64,000 nucleotides of DNA from JAAFHB01 sp963675995. Lineage in GTDB: Bacteria; Bacteroidota; Bacteroidia; Bacteroidales; Prolixibacteraceae. The notes beneath the pieces are model-generated. The model had not been told where the DNA came from. It searched no databases and was given only the letters and a program-made list of their open reading frames with translations. Shown here one piece after another: positions 7,359 to 16,915 of this stretch. Each line of letters opens with the position of its first letter. Position 1 is the stretch's first letter. Made by a program: the position numbers and the translations under genes. The DNA is taken from the NCBI GenBank assembly GCA_963675995.2, contig CAXXIY010000002.1:62001-126000 (forward strand), read 5' to 3'.

Positions 7359-9689
7359 ATGCGACTCGTTTGTCTGTTTATGGTCCTTTTAACTGCCTGT
7401 CGGCCTGTGATTAAGAATCAGGTTGACAGGACTTGTTATGTGAATCCATTTATTGGAACGGGGGGTGATATGAGTGGGGGATTTGGGAATATGTTCCCCG
7501 GTGCTGCCTATCCTTTTGGGATGGTTCAGCTTAGTCCCGACAATGGGGGGCAGGGTTGGCAGTATGCTGCCGGTTATCGCTATCAGGACTCGATGATTGT
7601 CGGTTTTTCGCATACGCATCTTAGTGGGACAGGTGTTGCCGATTATTGCGACTTATCAGTGATGCCCACTACCAAACCAATTGAGGAGAAATACTTTATT
7701 CAAAGTGATTCAACTGTAAGTGAAATTATTTCTCAATTGGGATTTGATCCAAATGGATTTGTAAATCGTGATGGTCAACCAGGATCGTTTGATAAACACT
7801 TTCTCCTGAAATACCGGTCGAAATTTTCACATGCAACCGAAAAGGCATCACCTGGATTTTATTCGGTTCATCTGCAGGATGATCATATTGATGTAGCCTT
7901 AACCGCTACCGAATTGGTGGGGATGCACCGTTATCGTTTTAATAAACCATCTGACCGGCAGAGTATTGTGCTCAATCTGGGGTTTACCAACAGCGACCGG
8001 ACGACCGATGCGCTGATTCGGTATCGCTCACCCGAAATGGTTACCGGGTACCGGTTTTCGACCGGCAAGGCCAATGTACAACGTGTCTATTTTGCCATGC
8101 AGTTTTCGCGCAAGTTAAAGGAGTATAAATTTTTTCTGACAGACTCAACCGAAGGAGAACAGATGGCAAAGGGCAAAAATTTGGCTGCCGCCTTCTCATT
8201 TGACGGAAGAGAAAATAAGGAACTCCTTGCGAAAGTCTCCATCTCATCTGTGAGTGAGGAGGGGGCTTTAGCTAATTTGAAAACTGCAGACAAATTTGGA
8301 TGGGATTTTGACCTGATGCATCAGGCAACCCGTGATAAATGGAATGATGAGCTCTCAAAAATAAAAATCAACACTTCCGATTCTACGAAAAGGACTATTT
8401 TTTATACCTCTTTATATCATAGTTATCTTGCGCCTTATCGCTTTTCGGATAGTAATGGTTACTATAAAAATTTCAAACATCTTCCGGAAAAAGCGGAAGG
8501 TTATAACCAATATACGCTTTTGTCCCTATGGGATACCTTCAGGGCTGAAAACCCATTGTTGCTGCTGATGCAACCCAAAGTTGAAAATGATATCATCCTT
8601 TCAATGATGGCAAAATATCATCAGACCGGGGAATTACCTTACTGGGAAATTTCAGGAAATGAAGGTGGGTCGATGATTGGATACCATGCGGCTGTGCTTA
8701 TGGCTGATGCCGCCGCAAAGAAATTGGGAAAGTTCGACCTGGAAGAGATGTACAAAGCCCTTGTGGCCGTTTCGGAAACAAACCGCAAAGGATTGGACTT
8801 TTATCGGAAGTACCATTTCGTTCCAACCGACAAAGAGAAAAGCGGCACAGTTTCCAAAACACTTGAATATGCTTACGACGACTGGTGTATCGCACAGATA
8901 GCCAAACAGCTGGGGAAAGATGAGGATTATCGTAAATATATGGATCGTTCGGTTTATTATAAGAATCTCTACGACCCACATTATCACCTGATGCACGGAA
9001 AGAACAGCGATGGCAGCTGGTATGAACCTTTTCAACCCCGTTTTGCTGAATATGGCAATCCTCATTGTGTGGAGGGGAATACCTGGCAATACTCATTTTT
9101 TGCTCCACATGACATCTCTGGCTTGATTGTTTTAATGGGTGGCAAGCGCGATTTTGAAATGATGCTCGACAGTCTGTTCACACAAACCTCCGAATTGCTG
9201 GGTGAAGATGTCGCAGATGTTACGGGTTTGATCGGCCAGTATTCACAGGGAAATGAACCGGATCATAATTCGACTTATTTATACAATTTTACGGATAAAC
9301 CCGAAAAGGGACAATTCTATGCCAATCAAATAATTAATAAGCTGTACCGAAATTCCCCGGCTGGTTTATGCGGTAATGAAGATTGCGGACAGATGTCAGC
9401 CTGGTATGTTTTCAGTACAATTGGAATGTACCCTGTGAATCCGGTTGACGGAAGATATTACTTTGGGAGTCCACAGTTTGACAAGGTCACTCTTGAACTT
9501 CCAAATGGTAAAACCTTCGTGGTTGAGGCAAAAAACGTTTCGAAGGAAAACATCTGCATCAGGACTGTGAAATTTAACGGGGAACTGTTGAACAGGTTGT
9601 ATATCACTTATGATGAAATTCAAAGGGGGGGAAACCTTGAATTTGAAATGACGAAATTGCCATTGTTGAGAAATCACAAACCGAAATGA
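7359..9689 (+). CDS. GH92 alpha-1,2/1,3-mannosidase-type lipoprotein
   Basis: 776 residues with a lipobox (LLTAC, Cys14), so probably anchored to a membrane. GH92 signatures are clear: VNPFIGTGG at the mature N-terminus, FPGAAYPFGMVQLSPD, GFSHTHLSGTG, and near residue 672 GNEDCGQMSAWYVFS. GH92 enzymes are calcium-dependent exo-acting inverting alpha-mannosidases that trim host N-glycans or fungal mannans; individual linkage preference cannot be read from sequence. It follows the rhamnosidase by 3 bp and is one of two GH92 genes here (the other is at 39540). No missing signature residues were seen. Confidence 0.95.
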   Translation: MRLVCLFMVLLTACRPVIKNQVDRTCYVNPFIGTGGDMSGGFGNMFPGAAYPFGMVQLSPDNGGQGWQYAAGYRYQDSMIVGFSHTHLSGTGVADYCDLSVMPTTKPIEEKYFIQSDSTVSEIISQLGFDPNGFVNRDGQPGSFDKHFLLKYRSKFSHATEKASPGFYSVHLQDDHIDVALTATELVGMHRYRFNKPSDRQSIVLNLGFTNSDRTTDALIRYRSPEMVTGYRFSTGKANVQRVYFAMQFSRKLKEYKFFLTDSTEGEQMAKGKNLAAAFSFDGRENKELLAKVSISSVSEEGALANLKTADKFGWDFDLMHQATRDKWNDELSKIKINTSDSTKRTIFYTSLYHSYLAPYRFSDSNGYYKNFKHLPEKAEGYNQYTLLSLWDTFRAENPLLLLMQPKVENDIILSMMAKYHQTGELPYWEISGNEGGSMIGYHAAVLMADAAAKKLGKFDLEEMYKALVAVSETNRKGLDFYRKYHFVPTDKEKSGTVSKTLEYAYDDWCIAQIAKQLGKDEDYRKYMDRSVYYKNLYDPHYHLMHGKNSDGSWYEPFQPRFAEYGNPHCVEGNTWQYSFFAPHDISGLIVLMGGKRDFEMMLDSLFTQTSELLGEDVADVTGLIGQYSQGNEPDHNSTYLYNFTDKPEKGQFYANQIINKLYRNSPAGLCGNEDCGQMSAWYVFSTIGMYPVNPVDGRYYFGSPQFDKVTLELPNGKTFVVEAKNVSKENICIRTVKFNGELLNRLYITYDEIQRGGNLEFEMTKLPLLRNHKPK

Positions 9690-9741
9690 ATCTGCCAGTG
9701 GGTGGATGGCGATTCTATGTAGCCAATGAAAAACAAAATAT

Positions 9742-10362
9742 ATGCAAATGAATAATGTTAAAAATCAGGATTATAAGGTGGAATTGTCCAAATTTGAATG
9801 GATCAGTCTACCGGCTAAATTCGGCTTTGAAACAGACCGGCTGACCATTATCACCGAACCGGAAACCGATTTCTGGCAACGCACCTATTATGGTTTTCAA
9901 AACGACAACGGGCATGCATTCCTCAAGGCGGTCGAGGGTGACTTTACCTTTGTTGTGAAAACAGAATTCGAACCGGTTAGTCAATATGATCAATGCGGAA
10001 TTATCCTTTATCAGGGTAGTGAAAACTGGGTAAAGGGTTCTGTGGAATACGAAAATTGTCAGTTTGCCCGATTAGGTTCAGTCGTTACCAACTTGGGGTA
10101 TTCAGACTGGGCCTCGACTGATATTCCTTCTGATATTCCTTCGATGTGGTACAAGCTCAGCCGAAAGGGACAGGATTTCTGTCTGGAGAATTCCCAGGAT
10201 GGTGAAACCTATCAGCAGATGCGGATTTTTCATATGTACACGCCAATTGATGTTGCAAGAGTTGGCGTATATGCCTGCAGTCCAATGAAATCGAGTTTTA
10301 AAGCTGTATTTTCAAATTTTAATCTTGGGGATTGCACCTGGCCTGATCATCAAAATAATTAA
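9742..10362 (+). CDS. DUF1349 concanavalin-like beta-sandwich protein
   Basis: 206 residues without a signal peptide. The pattern DFWQRTYYGFQNDNGHAF, then FEPVSQYDQCGIILY and a C-terminal VGVYACSP stretch matches DUF1349, a jelly-roll family related to concanavalin A-like lectins. It sits 52 bp after GH92 and 9 bp before a reductase gene, so it belongs to the same transcript. Because it appears cytoplasmic, it may act on imported or phosphorylated sugar, but no activity can be assigned. The start could be Met1 or Met3 (MQM). Confidence 0.8.
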   Translation: MQMNNVKNQDYKVELSKFEWISLPAKFGFETDRLTIITEPETDFWQRTYYGFQNDNGHAFLKAVEGDFTFVVKTEFEPVSQYDQCGIILYQGSENWVKGSVEYENCQFARLGSVVTNLGYSDWASTDIPSDIPSMWYKLSRKGQDFCLENSQDGETYQQMRIFHMYTPIDVARVGVYACSPMKSSFKAVFSNFNLGDCTWPDHQNN

Positions 10363-10371
10363 GAAATAAAA

Positions 10372-10914
10372 ATGAAAGCAGATAGAAAAGTTATTATTTA
10401 CATCGCAATGAGTTTGGATGGTTATATTGCCAGATCTGATGGTGATATTAGCTTTTTATCTGTGGTTGAACAGAGGGGGGAGGATTACGGCTATTCAGAT
10501 TTTTTAAAAACAGTTGACACAGTGATTATTGGGCGCAAGACCTATGATCATATTATTGAAATGGGCTATGACTATCCCCATCAGGATAAAGATGTTTATA
10601 TCCTTTCAAGATCCGAACGACCCGAAGTTGGTTTGCCAAAATATTTAAATGGAAGTTTGGGAGGATTAATCACAGAACTAAAAGCTGAAGAAGGTAAAAA
10701 TATTTATTGTGACGGAGGCGCCGAAGTAATAAATGCCCTCTTAGAAGAAAACCTGATCGACGAGTTTATTATTTCTATAATCCCTATTGTGCTGGGAGAT
10801 GGGGTGCCACTTTTTAAAAACGGGAGACCGGAAAATAGGTTGGAATTGATTGGCTCAAAACAATTTGACAAAGGTCTTGTACAATTACATTACAAACGAA
10901 TTATAAAGAGTTAA
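10372..10914 (+). CDS. Dihydrofolate reductase / RibD C-terminal family reductase
   Basis: 180 residues, cytoplasmic. IAMSLDGYIARSDGDISFL at the N-terminus, VIIGRKTYD, IYCDGGAEVINALLEENLIDE and IPIVLGDGVPLF identify the DHFR-fold RibD_C family of NAD(P)H-dependent reductases. These are often annotated as DHFR family proteins of unknown substrate. It overlaps no gene but lies 9 bp after DUF1349 and 2 bp before a lipoprotein gene, so it is inside the glycan operon. No sugar-related role is established; it may be a passenger gene. Confidence 0.87.
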   Translation: MKADRKVIIYIAMSLDGYIARSDGDISFLSVVEQRGEDYGYSDFLKTVDTVIIGRKTYDHIIEMGYDYPHQDKDVYILSRSERPEVGLPKYLNGSLGGLITELKAEEGKNIYCDGGAEVINALLEENLIDEFIISIIPIVLGDGVPLFKNGRPENRLELIGSKQFDKGLVQLHYKRIIKS

Positions 10915-10916
10915 AT

Positions 10917-13193
10917 ATGAGTCATCTAAAATTAAATATAACACGATTGCTGATAGTGTTCCTGGGCATTATTATTTCCATCAATTTAAATTCCTGTTTG
11001 CAGGCGCCTAAAGATGAAGTCACCAAACAAATTTTTACCGCAACTAAAGATACTGCTTTTGTTCAGGAGTCTCATGATGCCTATCTGATCAGTAATAATA
11101 AGGAAGACAATGAGGTGCGCAGTATAACGGTAGATAAGGAATCCAATGTTTGGATTGCCACTGCTTCTGGTATTTTCAGAAAAGGAGTTGGTACAAGGAT
11201 CTGGGAACCGGTTATTTCGGGCGAAGAACGTGGTCCGGCCTATTCAGTAGTTGCGAATCCTGATGGGGCAGTTTTGATGGGTACATGGAATGGCATCTAT
11301 CGTTTTTCTAATCATCAACTTTTGAAAGAAGAGGGAATTAAGCCACCCATTTCAATTATTTGTAACGATGGAGAAAATAACTATGCCCTGGGCCCAAACG
11401 GAATCTGGCATTCGAAGGGTGACCATTGGGTGACTCTGAACAATTCTGTTGCACGTTCGGTTCGTGATGCTGCTGTTGATCCTAACGGTAATCTTTGGGT
11501 TGGCACCGATGCAGGGCTATACCTTTGTCAGAATGATAAAACCACTCTGTTTCAAAATACAAATGAACTAATCAGTTGCTATGTCAAGGCGATCTCTTTT
11601 TCCCCGGGGGGCGATCTGTGGGCTGGAGGCATGGGTGGAGTTTCAATCCGTCAAAATGAGAAACTAATTAAAAGATTAACTCCAAAGGAGGGATTATCAT
11701 CTGCAATGGTGAACTGTATCACCCGGTCACCCGATGGCAGGATGTGGGTTGGGACCGATGTTGGAATGGTCCGGTTTAACAAAGATCTTTCACACACTTT
11801 GCGCTTCAGTCGACGATGGCTGACGAACGACAGGGTCACCGATGTCGCCTTCGATAGGGAGGGGAACGCCTGGGTTGCAACAGACCATGGGGTGAGTGCC
11901 ATCAAACGGAAAATGATGACCCTGGCTGATAAACAGGCCAATTTTTACGGACAACTGATGAAAAAGCACATCCGGCCACCCTGGACCTGCGGTAGCCTGA
12001 GGCTTGAAATTCCGGGGGATACCGCTTCGTGGTGCAACTCAGATGACGACAATGATGGCGAATATACCAGTGGATACCTGGCCATGGAGAGCTTCCGGTT
12101 TGCAGTGACCAAAGATCCGGATGCTAAAGTAAAAGCCCGTAAGGCATTCGAGTTCCTGAAATATTTACAGACGGTTACAGGAACGGAAGGTTTTTTTGCC
12201 AGGTCAATCGTTCCTACAGACTGGACGAAGGTTCATGATGCAAATAAGACCTATTCACCCAAACAAATTGCGGAAGAACTGGTGAAAGATCCAAGATATA
12301 AACCGGTTGAAATCAGATGGCGAAAGTCAAAAGACGGGAAATGGATGTGGAAAGGGGACACCAGTACCGACGAAATGGATGGCCATATGATGGGTTATTT
12401 CTTTTTTTATGAGCTGGCGGCCAATGCCGAAGAGAAAATACTTGTACGCGATCATGTTAAAAAGATCATCGATCACCTGATTGAAACCAAATATAACCTG
12501 ATGGATATCGATGGTTTGCCCACCCATTGGGCAATCTGGTCCCCCGAACAGATCAATCACGATCCCGACTGGGCATCGGAGCGAAGTATCAACTCTTTCG
12601 AACTGTTGACCTATCTCAAATTTGCTGCACACCTTACCGGCGATGAAAAATATGAAAAAGAGTATCATCGCCTCATCGATCAGGAGGGTTATCTTGAAAA
12701 TGTAGCTCAACTGAATAAGAAGAATCCGGCATGGCAAATCTATTTTGACCGCACACTCGAAGGGTATCTTTTCCCTATCCTGTTGAAATATGAAAAAGAT
12801 CCAAAACTGAGGACATTTTACCTTCACCTGATTGAGGAATGGATGGCCAATCAACCGGCAGGTGAAAACCTGATCAACAACCTCACCTATGCCTTTGCTA
12901 CCAGAAAGGTTGTGAATGTTCCACAGACGATTGAATTTTTAAGAGATACGCCACTCGATCTGGTCGATTGGCCCATTAATCACTTGTTACGCGAAGATGT
13001 TCATGTGGTGAGAAGCCCGATTCTGGAGGAGGTCCAGATCGCGGAACTTCCTCCGGCTAGTGAAAGGGCCACTGTGAGGTGGGATAAAAATCCCTGGGCG
13101 GCGGTGCAGGGCGATCTGACACAGGTGAGAGAACCTGTTTTCTGGCTCTGGCCTTACTGGATGGCACGCTACCAGGGAATTATTAAGGATTGA
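10917..13193 (+). CDS. Lipoprotein with beta-propeller and C-terminal helical-toroid domain
   Basis: 758 residues with a lipoprotein leader (Cys27 in NLNSC). Residues about 60-340 carry two-component-regulator-propeller repeats (LWVGTDAGLYLCQ, MWVGTDVGMVRFN, AWVATDHGVSAI), as found in hybrid two-component sensors, but no histidine kinase or DNA-binding domain follows. Residues about 345-758 form a helix-rich region resembling an alpha/alpha toroid of glycan-active enzymes, with GTEGFFARS, LPTHWAIWSP and a C-terminal WLWPYWMARYQGII. A second protein of the same length and design is encoded at 53387. It is co-directional with rhamnosidase, mannosidase and GH3 genes, so glycan binding or hydrolysis at the cell surface is likely. 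Function is not known. Confidence 0.72.
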   Translation: MSHLKLNITRLLIVFLGIIISINLNSCLQAPKDEVTKQIFTATKDTAFVQESHDAYLISNNKEDNEVRSITVDKESNVWIATASGIFRKGVGTRIWEPVISGEERGPAYSVVANPDGAVLMGTWNGIYRFSNHQLLKEEGIKPPISIICNDGENNYALGPNGIWHSKGDHWVTLNNSVARSVRDAAVDPNGNLWVGTDAGLYLCQNDKTTLFQNTNELISCYVKAISFSPGGDLWAGGMGGVSIRQNEKLIKRLTPKEGLSSAMVNCITRSPDGRMWVGTDVGMVRFNKDLSHTLRFSRRWLTNDRVTDVAFDREGNAWVATDHGVSAIKRKMMTLADKQANFYGQLMKKHIRPPWTCGSLRLEIPGDTASWCNSDDDNDGEYTSGYLAMESFRFAVTKDPDAKVKARKAFEFLKYLQTVTGTEGFFARSIVPTDWTKVHDANKTYSPKQIAEELVKDPRYKPVEIRWRKSKDGKWMWKGDTSTDEMDGHMMGYFFFYELAANAEEKILVRDHVKKIIDHLIETKYNLMDIDGLPTHWAIWSPEQINHDPDWASERSINSFELLTYLKFAAHLTGDEKYEKEYHRLIDQEGYLENVAQLNKKNPAWQIYFDRTLEGYLFPILLKYEKDPKLRTFYLHLIEEWMANQPAGENLINNLTYAFATRKVVNVPQTIEFLRDTPLDLVDWPINHLLREDVHVVRSPILEEVQIAELPPASERATVRWDKNPWAAVQGDLTQVREPVFWLWPYWMARYQGIIKD

Positions 13194-13298
13194 GAAATGA
13201 AATTTTATTCATCGAAAGCGGTTGATTTTTATAAGGTAGAACAGCAATCTTAAAGTTCCTGAATTTAAATATTTTGCTGATTCTAAAGTTGTAAAAAA

Positions 13299-14279
13299 AT
13301 GATTATGAGAAATATAATATTTTTATCCCTCTTTCTGGTAATCTTCCTGACAGGTTGTCCGATATCAGCTAAAAAAGCGGATAAAATCAGGATCGGGATG
13401 TGCACCGATGTTCATATGCCTACAATGCACGATTCGAAATATCGGATCACGAAATTTGTTGATAGCATGAACGTGGCAAAACCCGATTTTATTATTGAAT
13501 TGGGTGATTTTGTGACACCAGAGAAAAAATACGCCGAACTATTTGATATCTGGAACTCCTGGCCAGGCGATAAATACCATGTGATCGGAAACCATGAGAT
13601 GGATGGTGGAACCTCGCGGCAGGCTGCCCTTGATTATCGAAAAATGGCAAAATCGTACTATTCATTTGATAAAAATGGTTTTCATTTTATTGTTCTTGAT
13701 GGTAATGATATTAAAAGTCCTGCAGCCAAAGGGTATAAACAATTTATTGGTCCGGAACAGGTTGAATGGTTGAAGTTCGATCTGGAAAAAAGCGAACATC
13801 CTGTGGTGATTTTTTCTCATCAGGGTCTGGCCCATTATCAAAGTGCCGATGAATCGTATGGTGTCGAGAATTACCAGCAGATGCAGCAGATCCTGATTGA
13901 TCATAACTCCCGGCACCCTTCTCAAAAGGTGATTGCCTGCTTTAACGGTCATACTCATTATGACTATGCCGAGAATATTGGCGGTATATGGTATGTCACC
14001 ATCACTTCCATGTCGTATCACTGGTTGGGAGATAAATATGAGCATGTACGTTACAGCGATGAGGTTGACAAAAATTTTAAATGGATTAAATATACGGCGC
14101 CATTCAAGGATCCTCTTTTTACGGTAGTTGAAATCTCGACAAAAGGAACGATTAGAATCTCCGGGAAAAAGTCGGAGTGGGTAGGCCCGACACCGTGGGA
14201 ATTGGGTTATCCTGAATCACTTAAAAAATATATGAGACCTGGAATTTCACCGAGAACGCTTAAATTTAACCTGAAATAG
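13299..14279 (+). CDS. Secreted calcineurin-like metallophosphoesterase
   Basis: 326 residues with a lipoprotein-type leader (FLTGCPIS). All metallophosphoesterase motifs are visible: DVH near the start, GDFV, GNHEM, FSHQG and GHTH. These ligate a binuclear metal centre and hydrolyse phosphomonoesters or diesters. Substrate unknown. In a glycan operon it could remove phosphate from phosphorylated mannans or other phosphorylated glycans (inference). Start may be Met1 or Met3 (MIM). It lies 105 bp after the propeller protein and 33 bp before GH3. Confidence 0.9.
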   Translation: MIMRNIIFLSLFLVIFLTGCPISAKKADKIRIGMCTDVHMPTMHDSKYRITKFVDSMNVAKPDFIIELGDFVTPEKKYAELFDIWNSWPGDKYHVIGNHEMDGGTSRQAALDYRKMAKSYYSFDKNGFHFIVLDGNDIKSPAAKGYKQFIGPEQVEWLKFDLEKSEHPVVIFSHQGLAHYQSADESYGVENYQQMQQILIDHNSRHPSQKVIACFNGHTHYDYAENIGGIWYVTITSMSYHWLGDKYEHVRYSDEVDKNFKWIKYTAPFKDPLFTVVEISTKGTIRISGKKSEWVGPTPWELGYPESLKKYMRPGISPRTLKFNLK

Positions 14280-14312
14280 CCAACAACCCAAAGAATAAAA
14301 AAACTAGCCGGG

Positions 14313-16895
14313 ATGAAATTGATTAAATATAAGAGTGTAACGTGTAATTTATTGCCTGAAAGAAGAAGTGTGCCACAGTTGATGTGGATTGCGGGTGTCA
14401 TTTTAATTTTGAATGGATTAATTTCCTGCAAATTCCACTCCAAAAACAGTGATCAGGTTGAAACAAAGGTGGATGTTTTACTCGCTCATATGACCCTTGA
14501 GGAAAAAGTTGATCTGGTGAGTGGACTTGGCTTCAAAACAAAGGAGATAAAACGACTTGGGATTCCCGAAATTGTGATGACTGATGGAGGAATTGGTCCC
14601 AATCGAAGTGGAAAATCAACCAATTACTCGGCTACAATCAATCTCGCTGCAACGTTTGATAAACCCTTGATACGTAAGGTGGCTGAAAATATGGGGGAGG
14701 AGACCCACATAACCAAAAGTAATATGTTTTTAGCCCCAATGATTAATATTATCCGTACTCCATTTGGTGGCAGGGCTTTCGAGCTTTTCAGTGAAGATCC
14801 TTACCTGACATCAAGGATGTGTGTTGAATTTGTTAAGGGGGTGCAAAGCAAGGATATAATTTCCTGTACCAAGGTCATCGCAGTAAACAACCAGGAATGG
14901 AACAGGTTTGATGTTGATGTAAAGGTAAGTGAACGCGCCCTGCAGGAGATTTACCTTCCGGGAATGAAAGCCGCAGTTCAGGAAGCCGATACCTGGACAG
15001 TTATGGCTGCTTATAACTCGATTAACGGGGATTATGGTTGCGAAAACAACCACCTATTGAACGAACTATTAAAAAAAGAGTGGGGATTCACAGGGGTGGT
15101 GGTTTCAGATTGGGGTGGCGCCAGGTCTACAGTGAAAATGGCCAATTCGGGTCTTGACCTCGAGATGCCTGTTGCATTATATTATGGAGATAAGCTGTTA
15201 AAAGCTATCAAAGAGAAGCAGGTAGAGGTGAAGGTGCTGGATGATAAAGTGAGGAGGTTGCTCCGTATTATGTTTAAAGCAAAGTTGTTTGAGAAATCAA
15301 ACGTCGATTATGGTCCTTCCGATACCCCAGAAAGACGCGCTTTGGCTCTTCTGTCCGCTCAAAAAAGCATTGTTTTATTGAAGAACGATCATCATTTATT
15401 GCCACTGGACAAAGAGAAGATGAAGACCATTGCAGTTATTGGGCCAAACGGTGATGTGGCTCAGATGTCGGGAGGAGGAAGTGGCTTTCTTCGGGGGAAT
15501 TACGGAATCTCGCCTCTTGATGGGATCAAGGCAAAAACCAAAGGAAAAGCGCTCGTCAGTTTTGAGCAGGGAATCACCCCGGACCGGGTGGAACTACCGA
15601 TTGCCGGGCCGGAAGATTATTTTTTGCCCAATGGAACACCTGGAATTAAAGCTGAATATTTTAACAACCGTGATCTTAAAGGGAAACCAGTCCTGACCAG
15701 GATTGAAAAATCGATCGATTTCGACTGGGGTTATGGCAATGGAAACGATCCGGGTAAATTGGGATCTCCCGATTCAACAATCGTTCCTGTTAATCATTGG
15801 TCAGCATGCTGGACAGGAAAATTCAAATCTCCGGGTGAGGGATGGTTCGACGTTGGAGTAGCTGCTGATAATGGAGTAAGGCTTTACCTTGACGGCAAAA
15901 AAATCATCGATTATTGGATCGATTCGCGGCCCGGCCGATTTAAAATTACCCCTGTAAAATTTTCAGCCAATCACCTTTACGATATTAAGGTTGAATTTTA
16001 TGAAAACATGGGGAGTGCGTTATGTAAACTTGGAATAGCGCCGATTGATCACACAGATAGGCTGGGGAACGCGGTCAAACTGGCTGTGAAAAGTGATCTG
16101 GTTGTACTATGTCTCGGTTTAAATAAAGATATGGAAGGCGAATCAACAGACCGGGAGGATCTTGCATTACCGGCAAAACAGTTGAAACTGGTGAACAGGA
16201 TCATTAAAGCTAATCCCCGAACCATTGTTGTTTTAAATAATGCAACACCTATCCTCATGAGTGGCTGGATAGAAAAAGTACCTGCAGTGATTGAAGCTTT
16301 TTATCCCGGGCAGGAAGGGGGCAATGCGCTGGCTGATATTTTGTTCGGTGATGTCAACCCATCCGGTAAATTACCCCTCACCCTGATGAAACGAAGGGAA
16401 GATGCCTCCGACTTTGGAACCTATCCCGGAACCAAAAGTGTAGCCGATTATAGGGAGGGGATTTTTGTCGGCTACCGCCATTTTGACAAGGAAAATATTG
16501 AGCCCCAATTCCCATTCGGATTTGGCCTGTCGTATACTTCTTTTGAATATTCCGATCTTAAAATAGACAAACCGGTAATGGAACAAAACGATACCATCAC
16601 CATCAGTCTGAAGGTTAAAAATAGCGGTAAAATGGATGGGGACGAAATTGTCCAGCTCTACATTCATGATCCTGTAGCAAGTGTTGAAAGGGAGGTGAAA
16701 TCGTTAAAAGGTTTTGAAAGAGTGAGTCTGAAAGCAGGCGAGAGCAAAGAGGCCCGGTTTAAAATAGACAAAAGCCACCTTAGTTTCTATGATACACCAT
16801 CGAAAAGGTGGGTGGCAGAACCTGGCCAGTTTGATGTGCTGATTGGCAGTTCATCCAGAGATATCCGATTGATACAACCATTTAATTTGAAATAA
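14313..16895 (+). CDS. GH3 beta-glycosidase with inserted PA14 domain
   Basis: 860 residues with a membrane-anchoring or lipoprotein leader (LISCKF). The order is GH3 N-terminal barrel (MTLEEKVDLVSG at the start), nucleophile Asp266 in VVSDWGG, GH3 C-terminal domain split by a PA14 domain at about residues 440-580 (GIKAEYFNN to LCKLGIAP), and a C-terminal Fn3-like domain (FPFGFGLSYTSFEY). PA14 insertions occur in GH3 beta-glucosidases and extend the substrate pocket. Oddly, the Lys-His pair normally followed by FAxNxQExxR reads Lys187-Val188 here (TKVIAVNNQEWNR), so the subsite -1 His is replaced. Substrate may therefore be unusual. It is 20 bp from the next rhamnosidase gene. Confidence 0.93.
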   Translation: MKLIKYKSVTCNLLPERRSVPQLMWIAGVILILNGLISCKFHSKNSDQVETKVDVLLAHMTLEEKVDLVSGLGFKTKEIKRLGIPEIVMTDGGIGPNRSGKSTNYSATINLAATFDKPLIRKVAENMGEETHITKSNMFLAPMINIIRTPFGGRAFELFSEDPYLTSRMCVEFVKGVQSKDIISCTKVIAVNNQEWNRFDVDVKVSERALQEIYLPGMKAAVQEADTWTVMAAYNSINGDYGCENNHLLNELLKKEWGFTGVVVSDWGGARSTVKMANSGLDLEMPVALYYGDKLLKAIKEKQVEVKVLDDKVRRLLRIMFKAKLFEKSNVDYGPSDTPERRALALLSAQKSIVLLKNDHHLLPLDKEKMKTIAVIGPNGDVAQMSGGGSGFLRGNYGISPLDGIKAKTKGKALVSFEQGITPDRVELPIAGPEDYFLPNGTPGIKAEYFNNRDLKGKPVLTRIEKSIDFDWGYGNGNDPGKLGSPDSTIVPVNHWSACWTGKFKSPGEGWFDVGVAADNGVRLYLDGKKIIDYWIDSRPGRFKITPVKFSANHLYDIKVEFYENMGSALCKLGIAPIDHTDRLGNAVKLAVKSDLVVLCLGLNKDMEGESTDREDLALPAKQLKLVNRIIKANPRTIVVLNNATPILMSGWIEKVPAVIEAFYPGQEGGNALADILFGDVNPSGKLPLTLMKRREDASDFGTYPGTKSVADYREGIFVGYRHFDKENIEPQFPFGFGLSYTSFEYSDLKIDKPVMEQNDTITISLKVKNSGKMDGDEIVQLYIHDPVASVEREVKSLKGFERVSLKAGESKEARFKIDKSHLSFYDTPSKRWVAEPGQFDVLIGSSSRDIRLIQPFNLK

Positions 16896-16915
16896 ATCTA
16901 ATACAGCTTAATCTT

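Noticed and set aside
8652..9108. Two overlapping antisense open frames
   Set aside because: Both lie inside the first GH92 gene; overlapping frames are typical of chance.
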